A stretch of DNA of 64,000 nucleotides. It comes from Streptomyces sp. WAC08241 (GTDB lineage Bacteria > Actinomycetota > Actinomycetes > Streptomycetales > Streptomycetaceae). Shown piece after piece: positions 37,835 through 46,940 of the stretch; position 1 is the stretch's first letter; each line of letters starts with the position of its first letter. Below the pieces are notes generated by a model. The model did not search any database. It was not told the DNA's origin and saw only the letters and a list, made by a program, of their open reading frames with translations. The DNA lies in NCBI GenBank assembly GCA_007858575.1, contig CP042279.1, forward strand, positions 5,582,501-5,646,500, given 5' to 3'. Made by a program: the position numbers and the translations under genes.

Positions 37835-38824
37835 TCACTCCACCCCCAGGCCCTCCCTGAACCGGGTGAACTGCTCCTCCGGGTCCCCGGTGTACGCCCA
37901 CGGCACCCACGCCGCCCGCCGCCCCAACATCCCGAGCAGCTCCCTGGCGATGTCCACCTGGCCCGCGTAACAGGCCGCGTGTACCAGGAAGTTGAGGTCG
38001 CCGACCTCCTCGGGCGCCACCGGGCTCCCCGGGTCGCGGCCGCCGATCCAGCGGGCGTGCGTGCGGCGCAGCTCGGTCACCGCCAGCTCAGTGCTTCCAG
38101 TGCTGGTCGAAGCCGCGCACCGGGCCCCGGCCCAGGGCCCCGTCCGCGATGTAGCGGTACTCCTCGACCCGGGCCACCTGCACCAGGACCGGCAGCGGGG
38201 AGCCGGGCGGCGCCACGCCCGCCGCGTCGCGGGCGAAGTCGTACATGCTGCCGTGCGTGCCGTGCCACCGCGCCGACCAGTACCGCAGCACCTGGATGTG
38301 CCCTCGGTGTTGTACGGGTCGCGGCGCCGCAACTCGTCGAACCAGTGGCGCAGTTCGCGGCGCGGCACCCCGCCCTCGTACAGCCTGGCCACCGAGAGGA
38401 GCGACACCCACGGCATGGGGTCGGCGGGCGCCGCCCCGGCCGCGCCCCGGCAGGCGTCCACGGCCGCGTCGATCCGGCCCCGGTCGACGGCCGCGCCCCG
38501 GCCGGCCGCGATGGCCGCGTCGAAGACCCGCACCACCTCGGTCGCGGCCCGCAGCACGGCCGCGTCCGGGTTGCCCGGCTCGGCGGCCCACCAGGTCTCG
38601 ACGGTGGAGCTGCCCGCGGCGGCGTGCGAGAGGAGCCGGATCCGGTGGGTGCGGCGCGCCCAGGCGTCGCCGGTGGCGGCGAGCAGGTCCCGCACGCCCT
38701 GCCAGCGGCCGATGACGATGTCGTGGCGCGCCTCGGTCAGCGCCCGGTCCCCGAAGTCCGGGTCGAAGTCGGGCACGAAGCGCTCGGGGCGCTCCGGGCG
38801 CGAGGAGCGGCGGCGTACGGCCAT
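37835..38824 (-). CDS. Hypothetical TPR-like (DUF4034-type) protein
   Basis: About 330 residues, soluble, helical: MAVRRRSSRPERPERFVPDF, LTEARHDIVIGRWQGVRDLL, RTHRIRLLSHAAAGSSTVET, MPWVSLLSVARLYEGGVPRR and LNFLVHAACYAGQVDIAREL. Repeated helical pairs suggest a TPR-like scaffold; similar proteins are common in streptomycetes without known role. Breaks near 38298 and 38093. It ends FTRFREGLGVE, converging on the PhoX-like gene. A lone 27-bp gap separates it from the permease gene upstream. Confidence 0.65.
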   Translation of the reverse strand: MAVRRRSSRPERPERFVPDFDPDFGDRALTEARHDIVIGRWQGVRDLLAATGDAWARRTHRIRLLSHAAAGSSTVETWWAAEPGNPDAAVLRAATEVVRVFDAAIAAGRGAAVDRGRIDAAVDACRGAAGAAPADPMPWVSLLSVARLYEGGVPRRELRHWFDELRRRDPYNTEGTSRCCGTGRRGGTARTAACTTSPATRRAWRRPAPRCRSWCRWPGSRSTATSRTGPWAGARCAASTSTGSTELAVTELRRTHARWIGGRDPGSPVAPEEVGDLNFLVHAACYAGQVDIARELLGMLGRRAAWVPWAYTGDPEEQFTRFREGLGVE

Positions 38825-38851
38825 CGGGGCCTCCTTCTGGTTCGGCTGCCG

Positions 38852-40326
38852 TCAGAAGTCCGTCGCGTAGCTCTTGTCCCGGTCGCCCGTGCGGGCGCCT
38901 GGGTGGACGCGCCCGCGGCGGCCGAGGCGGCGAGGGCGCGGACGGCGTCGAGGCGGGCCGGGCGGCGGTAGTAGTCGCTGCCCCTCCTGCCGTACACGGC
39001 CAGCGGGACCACGCCGAGGAGCAGGCCGCCGAGGCCGATGGCGAGGGCGGTGGTGGAGAGTTCGCCGAGCGACTCGACGAAGGCCCACAGCATGAACGCC
39101 GAGCCGAGCAGCGGCCACAGGCCGCCCACGAGCAGGTTCTTCACGGAGCGGAAGAGCAGGCCCTTGTAGGCGACGACGGCGGCGATGCCCGCCAGGCCGT
39201 AGTAGAAGGCGATCTGGAGGCCGATCGCGGAGACGGCGTCGCTGAGGACCTGCTGCACGGACCCGGCGCGGCGGCGGCGAACAGCAGCAGCGCCGCCGCG
39301 CCGACCGTCGCGATCGCGACCCACGGGGTGTTCCAGCGGCGGTGCACGGTGCCGAGCGCGGCCGGCAGGGTCCGGTCGCGGCCCATCGCGAAGAGCGAGC
39401 GGGTGACCTGGATGAGGGTGGTCTCCAGGGTGGCGACGGTCGACAGGAGGACGGCGACGACGAGGAGCTTGCCGCCGACGCCCGGCCAGACCTCCTGGCC
39501 GACGACGGCGAGGACGTCGGGTCCGGCGCGGCGGATCTCCTCCGAGCTGAGCAGGACGTTGACGGCGACGGTGATGGCCTCGAAGAGGACGAAGACGAAG
39601 CCGAGGCCGACGAGCGCGGCGACCCCGGCGGTCCTGCGGCTGTCCCGGGTCTCCTCGCTGAGGTTGCTGGTGACGTCCCAGCCCCAGTAGTAGAACGCGG
39701 CGATCAGGGCTCCGGCGGCGAACCCCTCGGGCCCGTCGAACCGGGCGAGGCCGAACCAGGACCAGTCGAAGGCGGTGGCGTGCCCCGGTGGGCCACGGCG
39801 GCGAGGACGAAGCCGACCAGGATCAGCATCTCGACCCCGGACATGACGAGCTGCGCCCGTACGGTGAGCCGGGCGCCGCCCAGGACGACGAGCAGCATCA
39901 CCAGGAACCAGCAGGCGCCGACGGCCGCCGCGAGCGCGGTGTGACCGGCGAGGCCCGGGGCGACCAGGGAGAGCGTGAGGGACCCGGCGGGCAGCGAACC
40001 GGCCACCATGAAGACGGTGGTGGAGAAGACGAGCGCCCAGCCGGAGAGGAAGCCGAGGAAGGGGTGGAGGGTGCGGCCCACCCAGGAGTACGCGGCACCG
40101 GCGTTGACGTCGATCCGGCCGAGCCGGGCGTACGCGAGGACGATGCCGAGCATGGGTATCGCGCAGTACAGCAGGGCGGCGGGGCCGCCGACGCCGACCG
40201 CGCCGAAGAGGACGGCGGTGGTCGCGGCGAGCGAGTAGGCGGGGCGCTGCCGGCGACGGCCATCACGATCGTGTCGAAGGTGCCGAGGACATTGGGCTGG
40301 AGCCCTCTGCTGGTGGTGGTGCGCAT
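38852..40326 (-). CDS. APC-family amino acid permease
   Basis: About 492 residues with 12 predicted helices. Start MRTTTSRGLQPNVLGTFDTI; TM1 with the unwound motif VMAVAGSAPAYSLAATTAVL; later AGAAYSWVGRTLHPFLGFLS (G-rich second half typical of APC), LIAAFYYWGWDVTSNLSEET, LLVVAVLLSTVATLETTLIQ and the C-terminal LSTTALAIGLGGLLLGVVPL. The end ..GDRDKSYATDF is reached after repair near 38905. Breaks near 40243, 39790, 39265 and 38905. Secondary uptake of an amino acid or related amine; substrate not determinable. Confidence 0.9.
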
Positions 40327-40516
40327 GGCGGATCCTCGGGGCGCGGGGGTGAGGCAGGGCGAAGTGGCGCGTCCACCGGGCCGGTTGCCGGCGGCGGCGG
40401 GCGCGGATCACCGTGAATGGGCGCATCGTAGTCGCCGGGAGGGTTTCCGGTAACGGCGGCGGGAGGGTTCCGTTCCGTGACCGCCGGTAAGTTCTCCCGT
40501 ACGCCCCCGGGGAGGT
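40327..40516. other. Intergenic region between permease and FUSC genes
   Basis: 190 bp. Two direct copies of a GGGAGGGTT(T)CCG segment near 40438 and 40461 and ACCGGTAAG/GGTTTACCG pieces suggest regulatory DNA for the permease. No ORF seen. Confidence 0.3.
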
Positions 40517-42473
40517 TTACCGCAGGTCGGGACCGGCGATGGCGCGGGCCGCGCGGACCTCCCGGCGGAGCGGTTCGAGGACTCCGTTCTCGTCCCCGGG
40601 CAGCTCGGTGCGGACCTCCACGAGGGTGTCGTCCGCCCGCAGCCCCTCGGCGAGTTCGCGCAGTTCCCGCTCCACCTCGGCGGCCTCGGCGGGGTCCGGG
40701 GCGGGGCGCCGTGGTCGATCCGGATGCGGGCGGCGGTGGTGGCGTCCACGATCCGTTCGACGGCGACGACCAGCGGCCACCAGGCGGCGGCGCGGGTGCC
40801 GGTCGGCGGGGGTTCGGTCAGGCCCGCTGGAACTCGGAGCGGACGGTCGAGAGGTCCCGGTAGAGCGCCCGGCGGGCCCGCAGCCGGGCGTGCGGGTCGG
40901 ACCCCTCCTGCCGGGCGAAGGCACGGGCCACGTAGTCGGCGGTGTCGGAGACGGCGTCCGCGAGCCGGTCCCCGATCCGGGCGTGCCAGGACTCCGGCCA
41001 GAGCAGGTAGCCGGCGACGAGGGCGATCCCGCAGCCGATGAGCGAGTCGTAGAGGCGGGGCAGGACGAGCCCGAAGCCCTGGTGGTTGAGGGTGTCGGAG
41101 AGCAGCAGGATCACCGGGGTGATGGCCGCCGTCTGGAAGGCGTACCCCTTCGCCGCCGAGAACGCCGGGATCAGGGCCGCGAGCACCATCATCACGGGCA
41201 CGTCCCACCAGCCCCGGGGCACCTCGGCGAGGACGAGGGCGGCCAGGACGATGCCGAGGGCGGTGCCGAAGGCGCGGAGCACGGCCCGGGAGAAGACCGA
41301 GCCGAAGTCGGGCTTCATGACGAAGGTGACGGTGAGGGCGACCCAGTACGAGCGGGGCACGGCGATCAGCGACACCAGGGCCTGCGCGAGGCCGATGCAG
41401 AGCGCGAGCCGCAGGCCGTAGCGCCAGGAGGCGCCGGAGAGCAGGACGGCGCGGGTGGTGCGGCGGATCCGGACGCGGAGCGCGGCGGGCCGGCCGAGCC
41501 GGTCGTCGGCATGGTGTCCCTCGGGGTCCGTCTCGTGGACGACGCTCACCGCGTGCCGCAGCGCGTGGTCGACGGCCTTCTCCGAGGGCAGCTCCGGGGC
41601 GGGCAGGTCGAGGACGGGGCGCCGGCGCGGTCCCCGGCGACGGCGTCCGCGAGGTCTCGCACGGCCGCCGGGACCCCGGCGGGCTGCGGGCCGGCGATCC
41701 GGGACCGCAGGTGGGCGGCGGGCGCGGCCTCGACGAGCGGGACGACGACGTTGAGCCGGGCGAGCAGCCGGACCAGGGCGGGGGCGCGGCCGTGCTGCCG
41801 GGCGCGGCGGGCCAGGACCAGGTCGTACGCGTGGTTCAGGGCGGCGGTGACGGCCTGCCGTCTCTCGTCGTACGCGGACGTCCCGGCGGCTTCGTAGAGG
41901 TCGGCGACCGCCCGGTAGGTGGCGGCGACGGCGGCCCGCTCGGGGGCGGCGCGGCGCAGCGGCCAGCCGAGGAGGGTGAGGGCGAGGACGACGAGCCCGC
42001 CCAGGCCGAGCAGGAGCGGCGCCGTCCACCAGGGGTCGGGCATGGCAGGCCCGCGCCGACGACGGCGTTGAGCAGCAGGAGCAGACCGGAGACGGAGGCG
42101 ACCGCGCCGATCGAGGAGATCATCCCGGAGACGAGCGCGACGCAGGTGAGGACGGCGACGGCGGCCCAGCCGTGGCCGAAGACGAGGGTGCCGAGGGTGA
42201 CGCCGACGGCCCCGAAGAGCTGCGGCACGGCGATGTTGAAGACCCGCATCCGGTAGGCGTCGGCGGTGTCCCCGATGACCCCGGACAGGGCGCCCATCGA
42301 CACGAGCGCCCCGTACGCGGGCCGGTCGGCGGCCAGGCCGACGGCGAGCGGCGCGGACAGGGCGACGGAGGCGCGCAGCACGGCGGCCCACGGGACCGGC
42401 GCGGGGCGGGCCGCATTCCGGCGGTCAGCCAGGCGGGCGGGGCGAGCCGTCCGGCTCCTCGGGGTCGCGCCAT
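40517..42473 (-). CDS. FUSC-family inner-membrane exporter
   Basis: About 653 residues, two halves each with a helical membrane bundle. Start MARPRGAGRLAPPAWLTAGM; first bundle RASVALSAPLAVGLAADRPA, AAVAVLTCVALVSGMISSIG and PLLLGLGGLVVLALTLLGWP. Soluble helices ALNHAYDLVLARRARQHGRA follow. The second (FUSC) bundle is LRLALCIGLAQALVSLIAVP, RSYWVALTVTFVMKPDFGSV and LYDSLIGCGIALVAGYLLWP; the end is EPLRREVRAARAIAGPDLR with a rare TAA stop. Relatives (AaeB-like) export aromatic acids. Breaks near 42400, 42047, 41625 and 40711. Confidence 0.85.
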
Positions 42474-42527
42474 GCCCCCAACGTACTGGCGGGGCGTCCG
42501 CGCCGCCCGGGGACGGGTCCCGCCCCG

Positions 42528-42950
42528 TCACATCGGCTCGACGAAGGGGGCCCGCCAGGCGGGACTCGGGTCGGAGCCGGGGCTCGTCCAGTACTCCGTG
42601 CCCCGGACGACCAGGCCGTCGCGGACGGTCCAGAACGACACCGCGCGGAACGTCCCGACGCCCTCGTGCGGGACCTCGACCTCGGAGACGGCCTCGCCGT
42701 CCCCTGCGACGATCCGGAGCACCCGGACCGACCAGCCCTCGGGGTACGCGCGGTTCACCGCGACGTAGTCGTCCCGGCCCGTGATCCGCTCACCGCTGAC
42801 CGGCCACTCGACGACGGCGTCCCGCGCGAACAGGGCGGCCAGGCCGTCCCAGTCCCGCGCCTCCATCCGGTCCCACAGCGCCCCGACCACGTCCGACGCG
42901 TCCGTGCTCGACGCGTCCGTGTCCGACGTTTCCACGCTCGACGTTTCCAT
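42528..42950 (-). CDS. SnoaL-like / NTF2-fold protein
   Basis: About 140 residues, intact. NTF2-like fold: VVGALWDRMEARDWDGLAAL, FARDAVVEWPVSGERITGRD, YVAVNRAYPEGWSVRVLRIV and VRDGLVVRGTEYWTSPGSDP. Start taken at ATG 42950 (METSSVETSD); a GTG at 42992 is an alternative. The first 20 residues come from a 4 x 15 bp tandem repeat. Members of this fold include polyketide cyclases, isomerases and ligand-binding proteins; function unknown. Confidence 0.8.
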   Translation of the reverse strand: METSSVETSDTDASSTDASDVVGALWDRMEARDWDGLAALFARDAVVEWPVSGERITGRDDYVAVNRAYPEGWSVRVLRIVAGDGEAVSEVEVPHEGVGTFRAVSFWTVRDGLVVRGTEYWTSPGSDPSPAWRAPFVEPM

Positions 42951-42951
42951 G
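42892..42951. repeat. 4 x 15 bp tandem repeat at the SnoaL-like start
   Basis: Units at 42892, 42907, 42922 and 42937 alternate TCCGACG and CTCGACG starts. In the coding direction they give pentapeptides METSS, VETSD, TDASS, TDASD, so the N-terminus grew by in-frame duplication. Confidence 0.85.
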
Positions 42952-42998
42952 CCGGGCACTCTGTCAGAGGGGTCCGACAACCGGCCTTCCACCGTTGG

Positions 42999-43235
42999 TC
43001 AGTTGCGGTACGACTCCACCTCGGCCGCCGGGCGGAGGGTCGCCGTGTCCGGGTCCTCGCCGAACTCCGCCTTGGCGCGGCGCTGGCGCAGCAGGTCCCA
43101 GCACTGGTCGAGGCGCACCTCCAGTTCGGTCAGGCGGGCGCGTTCCTCGGGCAGGAGGCCGCCGGTGCGCTGCCGCAGGGCGCGCTCCTCCTCGACGAGG
43201 GCGCCGATGTCGTCCAGGATCTCCTCGTTGTCCAT
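42999..43235 (-). CDS. DUF2630 protein
   Basis: Intact, 78 residues: MDNEEILDDIGALVEEERAL, RTGGLLPEERARLTELEVRL, DQCWDLLRQRRAKAEFGEDP, ending AEVESYRN. The two amphipathic helices and the CWDLLRQRRA signature are typical of actinobacterial DUF2630. Function unknown. Confidence 0.92.
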   Translation of the reverse strand: MDNEEILDDIGALVEEERALRQRTGGLLPEERARLTELEVRLDQCWDLLRQRRAKAEFGEDPDTATLRPAAEVESYRN

Positions 43236-43253
43236 GCCTTCCAGCGTGGCCGA

Positions 43254-43381
43254 TCAGCGCTCTCCCCGCAGGTCGAGATCGGCGAGGACGGCCCGGTGGC
43301 CGGTGCCGGCGAGGCCGGGGAAGCGGTCCTCCGCCACGCCGAACTCGTCGCTGACCAGGACGGGGCCGGGGTCCGTGCGGC
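43254..43381 (-). pseudogene. C-terminal fragment, possibly of an endonuclease/exonuclease/phosphatase
   Basis: Between two small genes about 42 codons read as protein-like sequence: PGPVLVSDEFGVAEDRFPGL then AGTGHRAVLADLDLRGER and TGA. The GTGHRAVLADL end resembles the SDHxPV terminus of the endonuclease/exonuclease/phosphatase fold. No start or upstream domain is present before the lipoprotein gene's stop, so it looks like a remnant. It may also be chance coding-like DNA. Confidence 0.3.
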
Positions 43382-43812
43382 TCAGTGCCGCAGGGCGCGG
43401 CCGATCTCCGCCTTCGTCACGCCCGAGAGCCGCCGGTTGCTGCGGGCCGTGCCGGACTTGGACGTCCCCGGAGCCACGGCGTCGATGTTCAGGACGACGG
43501 CGTCGAGCAGCTTCCCGTCACCGTCGCGGAAGTCGACCATGACCGTGTAGTCGGCGTCCCCGTCCCCGGGTTGGTCGCGGTGACCTCCGTGACCGTCCGG
43601 TCCCCGTCGGCGCGGGGCTCCCCGGCCTTCACGTCCCCCTTCGCGTCCACCCCGTCCTCGACCTCGTCCATCTTCCGCTCGGCGGCCGAGGCGACCGCGG
43701 CCGTCGCGGAGGAGACGGCACCGCCGACCGCGTCCCCGGCGGAGTCGCAGCCCGTGGTGAGGGCGAGGGCCGCGGCGAGGCCGAGGACGGTTCCGGCGGC
43801 GGTGCGTCCCAT
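43382..43812 (-). CDS. Lipoprotein, FxLYD-like
   Basis: About 143 residues. Lipoprotein signal MGRTAAGTVLGLAAALALTT then the lipobox Cys (LTTGC at residues 18-22). A spacer rich in Ala/Val (GGAVSSATAAVASAAERKMD) and one beta-sandwich domain follow: VTEVTATNPGDGDADYTVMV (one base restored near 43565), DFRDGDGKLLDAVVLNI, ending GVTKAEIGRALRH. The start lies 5 bp after the DUF7144-like gene's stop, so they likely form an operon. Function unknown. Confidence 0.75.
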
Positions 43813-43817
43813 GCCGT

Positions 43818-44318
43818 TCAGTACCTCTCGCCCGGGCCGTACGCCTCGTCCGAGGCGAGCGCCCAGATCACGAAGATCGAGACGGCCATGGAGAAGAGCG
43901 CCCACCAGGGCTGGTAGGGCAGGAAGAGGAAGTGGAAGAGGATGTTGAGGGAGGCGAGCGCGATGCCGGCGACCCGGCCCCACTCGGCGCCCTTGAGGAT
44001 GCCGTATCCGGCGATCACGAGGATCACGCCCAGGATCAGGTGGATCCAGCCCCAGGCCGTCAGGTTGAACTTGAAGACGTAGTCGCCCACACGCGTGTAG
44101 ACGTCGTCCTGGGCGATGCCCGCGATGCCCTGGAAGACGTCCATGAAGCCGATGACCAGCATGAGGACACCGGCGAAGAGGGTGCCGCCGGAGGCCCAGG
44201 CACCGGCGGTGCTCTGCTTGCGGGGCGGGGCGGCGTTCGGGTTGCGGGGCGGCGCTGCGTGCTGGCCCTGGCTCTGGCCCTGGCCCGGACGCGCGGTCCC
44301 GTCGTCGTTCTGGCTCAT
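43818..44318 (-). CDS. DUF7144-like four-helix membrane protein
   Basis: Intact, 166 residues. Disordered Gln/Pro-rich N-terminus (MSQNDDGTARPGQGQSQGQH), then four membrane helices: GGTLFAGVLMLVIGFMDVFQ, AWGWIHLILGVILVIAGYGI, RVAGIALASLNILFHFLFLP and ALFSMAVSIFVIWALASDEA. The GYGILKGAEWGRVAGI motif is typical of the family. Function unknown. Confidence 0.85.
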   Translation of the reverse strand: MSQNDDGTARPGQGQSQGQHAAPPRNPNAAPPRKQSTAGAWASGGTLFAGVLMLVIGFMDVFQGIAGIAQDDVYTRVGDYVFKFNLTAWGWIHLILGVILVIAGYGILKGAEWGRVAGIALASLNILFHFLFLPYQPWWALFSMAVSIFVIWALASDEAYGPGERY

Positions 44319-44374
44319 GGCCCCATCGTGGGAGCGCCCGTGCGAACCGGCCTCCCGGCTGACCCGAACGGGTG

Positions 44375-44401
44375 AGCCGGGGCCGGGGCCCGGCCCCGGC
44401 T
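44375..44401. repeat. Perfect 11-bp inverted repeat in a divergent promoter region
   Basis: AGCCGGGGCCG (44375-44385) and CGGCCCCGGCT (44391-44401) around GGGCC. Placed upstream of both neighbouring genes (44318 minus, 44499 plus), so not an ordinary terminator. Confidence 0.6.
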
Positions 44402-44498
44402 GATCCACTTGCGGCGCGCGGGCCGCGGGTGTGCCCTGGAGGGTGCGGGAACCAGGGTGAGAGGCGCCGCAGGCGCCAGAGACGAAGGAGCTCCTGCC

Positions 44499-44905
44499 AT
44501 GGCCGCACACGCAGCGGTGCCTGCCCGGCGGCGCCACGTCAGCACCCACGGCTGGGCCGTGCCGATCACGATCGGCGTCCTGTACGGCTTCTACGCCGAG
44601 ACGAACGCCCGGCACGGCGGTCCCCTCGCCCTGAGCCAGCTCTGGATCGGCCTCGTCTCCGCCGTCGTGCTCTCCGTGGCCATCTACGCCCTCCACCGCT
44701 ACGGCCGGGCCCTGCCCGCGTGCCGCGCGCCGCCGCGTGGGGCGCCCTGGTGGCATCTCGGTCGGCTACGCCTACAGCCCTCACCAACGCCACCGTGCTC
44801 TCGTCGAGCGGCCTCGGACTGGCGTCCGCCCTGGCCACCACGGTCGCCGCCCACTACTTCTTCTACACCCACGAGGGCGCGGCGGCCCGTCCGGCGACCC
44901 GCTGA
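44499..44905 (+). CDS. Small membrane protein, unknown
   Basis: About 135 residues. MAAHAAVPARRRHVSTHGWA then three or four helices (VPITIGVLYGFYAETNARHG; ALSQLWIGLVSAVVLSVAIY; after a base restored near 44730, WGALVGISVGYAYSLTNATV; GLGLASALATTVAAHYFFYT). AAGGAG precedes the ATG by nine bases. It lies 47 bp upstream of the ABC exporter and may belong with it. No family recognised. Confidence 0.65.
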
Positions 44906-44952
44906 CCGGGCGGGGCCGCCGGGGACGGCGCGGGGACGACGGAGGAATCCGC

Positions 44953-45981
44953 ATGACCGACCTCGCCATCGAGACCGAGGGCCTGGTCAAGGTCTTCGGC
45001 GCCAACCGTGCCGTCGACGGCGTCGACCTGCGCGTCCCCGCCGGAACCGTCTACGGGGTCCTCGGGCCCAACGGCGCCGGCAAGACGACCGTCGTCAAGG
45101 TGCTCGCCACCCTGCTCCGCCCCGACGGCGGTCGGGCCGACGTCTTCGGCAAGGACGTCGTCAAGGACGCCGACGCGGTGCGCGGGCGCGTGAGCCTCAC
45201 CGGCCAGTACGCCTCCGTCGACGAGGATCTGACCGGTACGGAGAACCTGGTCCTCCTCGCCCGGCTGCTCGGCCACACCCGGCCCGCCGCCCGTGCGCGC
45301 TCGGAGGAGCTGCTGGCCGCGTTCGGGCTCGCGGAGGCCGCCGACAAGCAGATCAAGAACTACTCGGGCGGCATGCGGCGCCGCATCGACATCGCCGCGT
45401 CCATCCTCAACACCCCCGACCTGCTCTTCCTCGACGAGCCGACGACCGGCCTCGACCCGCGCAGCCGCAACCAGGTCTGGGACATCGTCCGCGCGGTGGT
45501 CGCCCAGGGCACCACCGTCCTGCTGACCACCCAGTACCTGGACGAGGCGGACCGTCTGGCCTCCCGGGTCGCCGTCATCGACCACGGCCGGGTGATCGCG
45601 GAGGGCACCAAGGGCGAGCGGAAGGCCTCGGTCGGCTCGGGCTCGGTGCACGTACGGCTCCGGGACCCCGAGCGGCGGCGGGAGGCCGAGGCGGTCCTGC
45701 GCGGCGCGCTGCGGGCCACCGTGCAGCCCGACCCGGACCCGGTCGCGCTCACCGCCACCGTCGACGGCCACGGGACGGACCTCGGCGCCGCCGAGCAGGC
45801 GGCGCGGGCGCTCGCGGAGCTGGCGCGGGCCGGGATCACGGTCGACAGCTTCGCGCTCGGGCAGCCGAGCCTCGACGAGGTGTTCCTGGCGCTGACGGAC
45901 GGGGCATCGGCGGACGGGGCTCCGGCGGACAGGGCTCCGGCGGACGGGGCTCCGGCGGACAGGAAAGGACCGGCGGCATGA
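44953..45981 (+). CDS. ABC exporter ATPase (DrrA-type)
   Basis: Intact, 342 residues. Walker A YGVLGPNGAGKTTVVKVLAT; Q loop SLTGQYASVDEDLTGTENLV; signature NYSGGMRRRIDIAASILNTP; Walker B LLFLDEPTTGLDPRSRNQVW; switch LLTTQYLDEADRLASRVAVI. The C-terminal domain (GQPSLDEVFLALTDG) is the DrrA CREEM-like region. The last 25 residues come from four 15-bp repeats. ATG at 44953 with GGAGGA. The TGA overlaps the permease ATG. Likely drug or lipid export, energised in the cytoplasm. Confidence 0.95.
   Translation: MTDLAIETEGLVKVFGANRAVDGVDLRVPAGTVYGVLGPNGAGKTTVVKVLATLLRPDGGRADVFGKDVVKDADAVRGRVSLTGQYASVDEDLTGTENLVLLARLLGHTRPAARARSEELLAAFGLAEAADKQIKNYSGGMRRRIDIAASILNTPDLLFLDEPTTGLDPRSRNQVWDIVRAVVAQGTTVLLTTQYLDEADRLASRVAVIDHGRVIAEGTKGERKASVGSGSVHVRLRDPERRREAEAVLRGALRATVQPDPDPVALTATVDGHGTDLGAAEQAARALAELARAGITVDSFALGQPSLDEVFLALTDGASADGAPADRAPADGAPADRKGPAA
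45901..45960. repeat. 4 x 15 bp in-frame repeat at the ABC ATPase C-terminus
   Basis: Units GGGGCATCGGCGGAC, GGGGCTCCGGCGGAC, AGGGCTCCGGCGGAC and GGGGCTCCGGCGGAC encode GASAD, GAPAD, RAPAD, GAPAD. Confidence 0.95.
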
Positions 45982-46840
45982 CCACCGTCTCCACCGGCAA
46001 GGACACGCGCACGGCCGACCTCGACTTCGAGGCCCCCGGGCGGAGGAGCTGGCCGCCCTCCTCGTCCGGCGGCCGCGCCCGCCCCGCCCCGGCGCGCTCT
46101 CCGCCTCGCTGACGTTCGGCCGGCGGGCCATGCTGAAGATCAAGCACGTGCCGGAGCAGCTCTTCGACGTGACGGCGTTCCCGATCATGATGGTGCTGAT
46201 GTACACGTACCTCTTCGGGGGCGCGCTGGCCGGCTCGGTCTCCTCGTACGTCCAGTTCCTGCTGCCGGGCATCCTGGTGATGAGCGTCGTGATGATCACG
46301 ATGTACACGGGGGTGTCGGTCAACACCGACATCGAGAAGGGCGTCTTCGACCGCTTCCGCACGCTGCCGATCTGGCGCCCGGCGCCGATGGTCGGCTACC
46401 TCCTCGGCGACGTCGTGCGCTATCTGATCGCCTCGGCCGTGATGCTGACGGTCGGCGTGATCATCGGCTACCGGCCGGAGGGCGGGTTCCCGGGCGTGCT
46501 CCTCGGAGTCGTGCTGCTCCTGGTGTTCTCGTTCGCCTTCTCCTGGATCTGGACCATGTTCGGCCTGCTGCTGCGCAGCGAGAAGTCCGTCATGGGCGTC
46601 TCGATGATGGTGATCTTCCCGCTGACCTTCCTGTCGAACGTCTTCGTCGACCCGAAGACCATGCCGGGCTGGCTCCAGGCCTTCGTGAACAACAACCCGG
46701 TGACCCATGCGGCGAGCGCGGTCCGGGAGTTGATGGCGGGCCGGTGGCCGGGCACGGAGATCGCGTGGTCGCTGGGCTGGTCGGCGCTGTTCGTGCTCGT
46801 CTTCGGATGGGTCACGATGCGGCTGTACAACCGCAGGTAG
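45978..46840 (+). CDS. ABC-2 type permease (DrrB-type)
   Basis: About 287 residues with six helices. Start MTTVSTGKDTRTADLDFEAP (ATG 45978 overlapping the ATPase TGA). After a break near 46040: TFGRRAMLKIKHVPEQLFDV, TAFPIMMVLMYTYLFGGALA, YVQFLLPGILVMSVVMITMY, RYLIASAVMLTVGVIIGYRP, FSFAFSWIWTMFGLLLRSEK and the end WVTMRLYNRR. The conserved NPVTHAASAVRELMAGRWPG confirms the DrrB family. Forms the membrane pore of the exporter. Confidence 0.94.
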
Positions 46841-46940
46841 CGGGCGGTGCGGGCGGTGGTTGACCTTCCCCGTGGGGAAGGCCCAGGATCGGCGGGGCCG
46901 GGCGCCACAGGGGCGTCCGGCAGGGGGAGGTGGCACGCCG

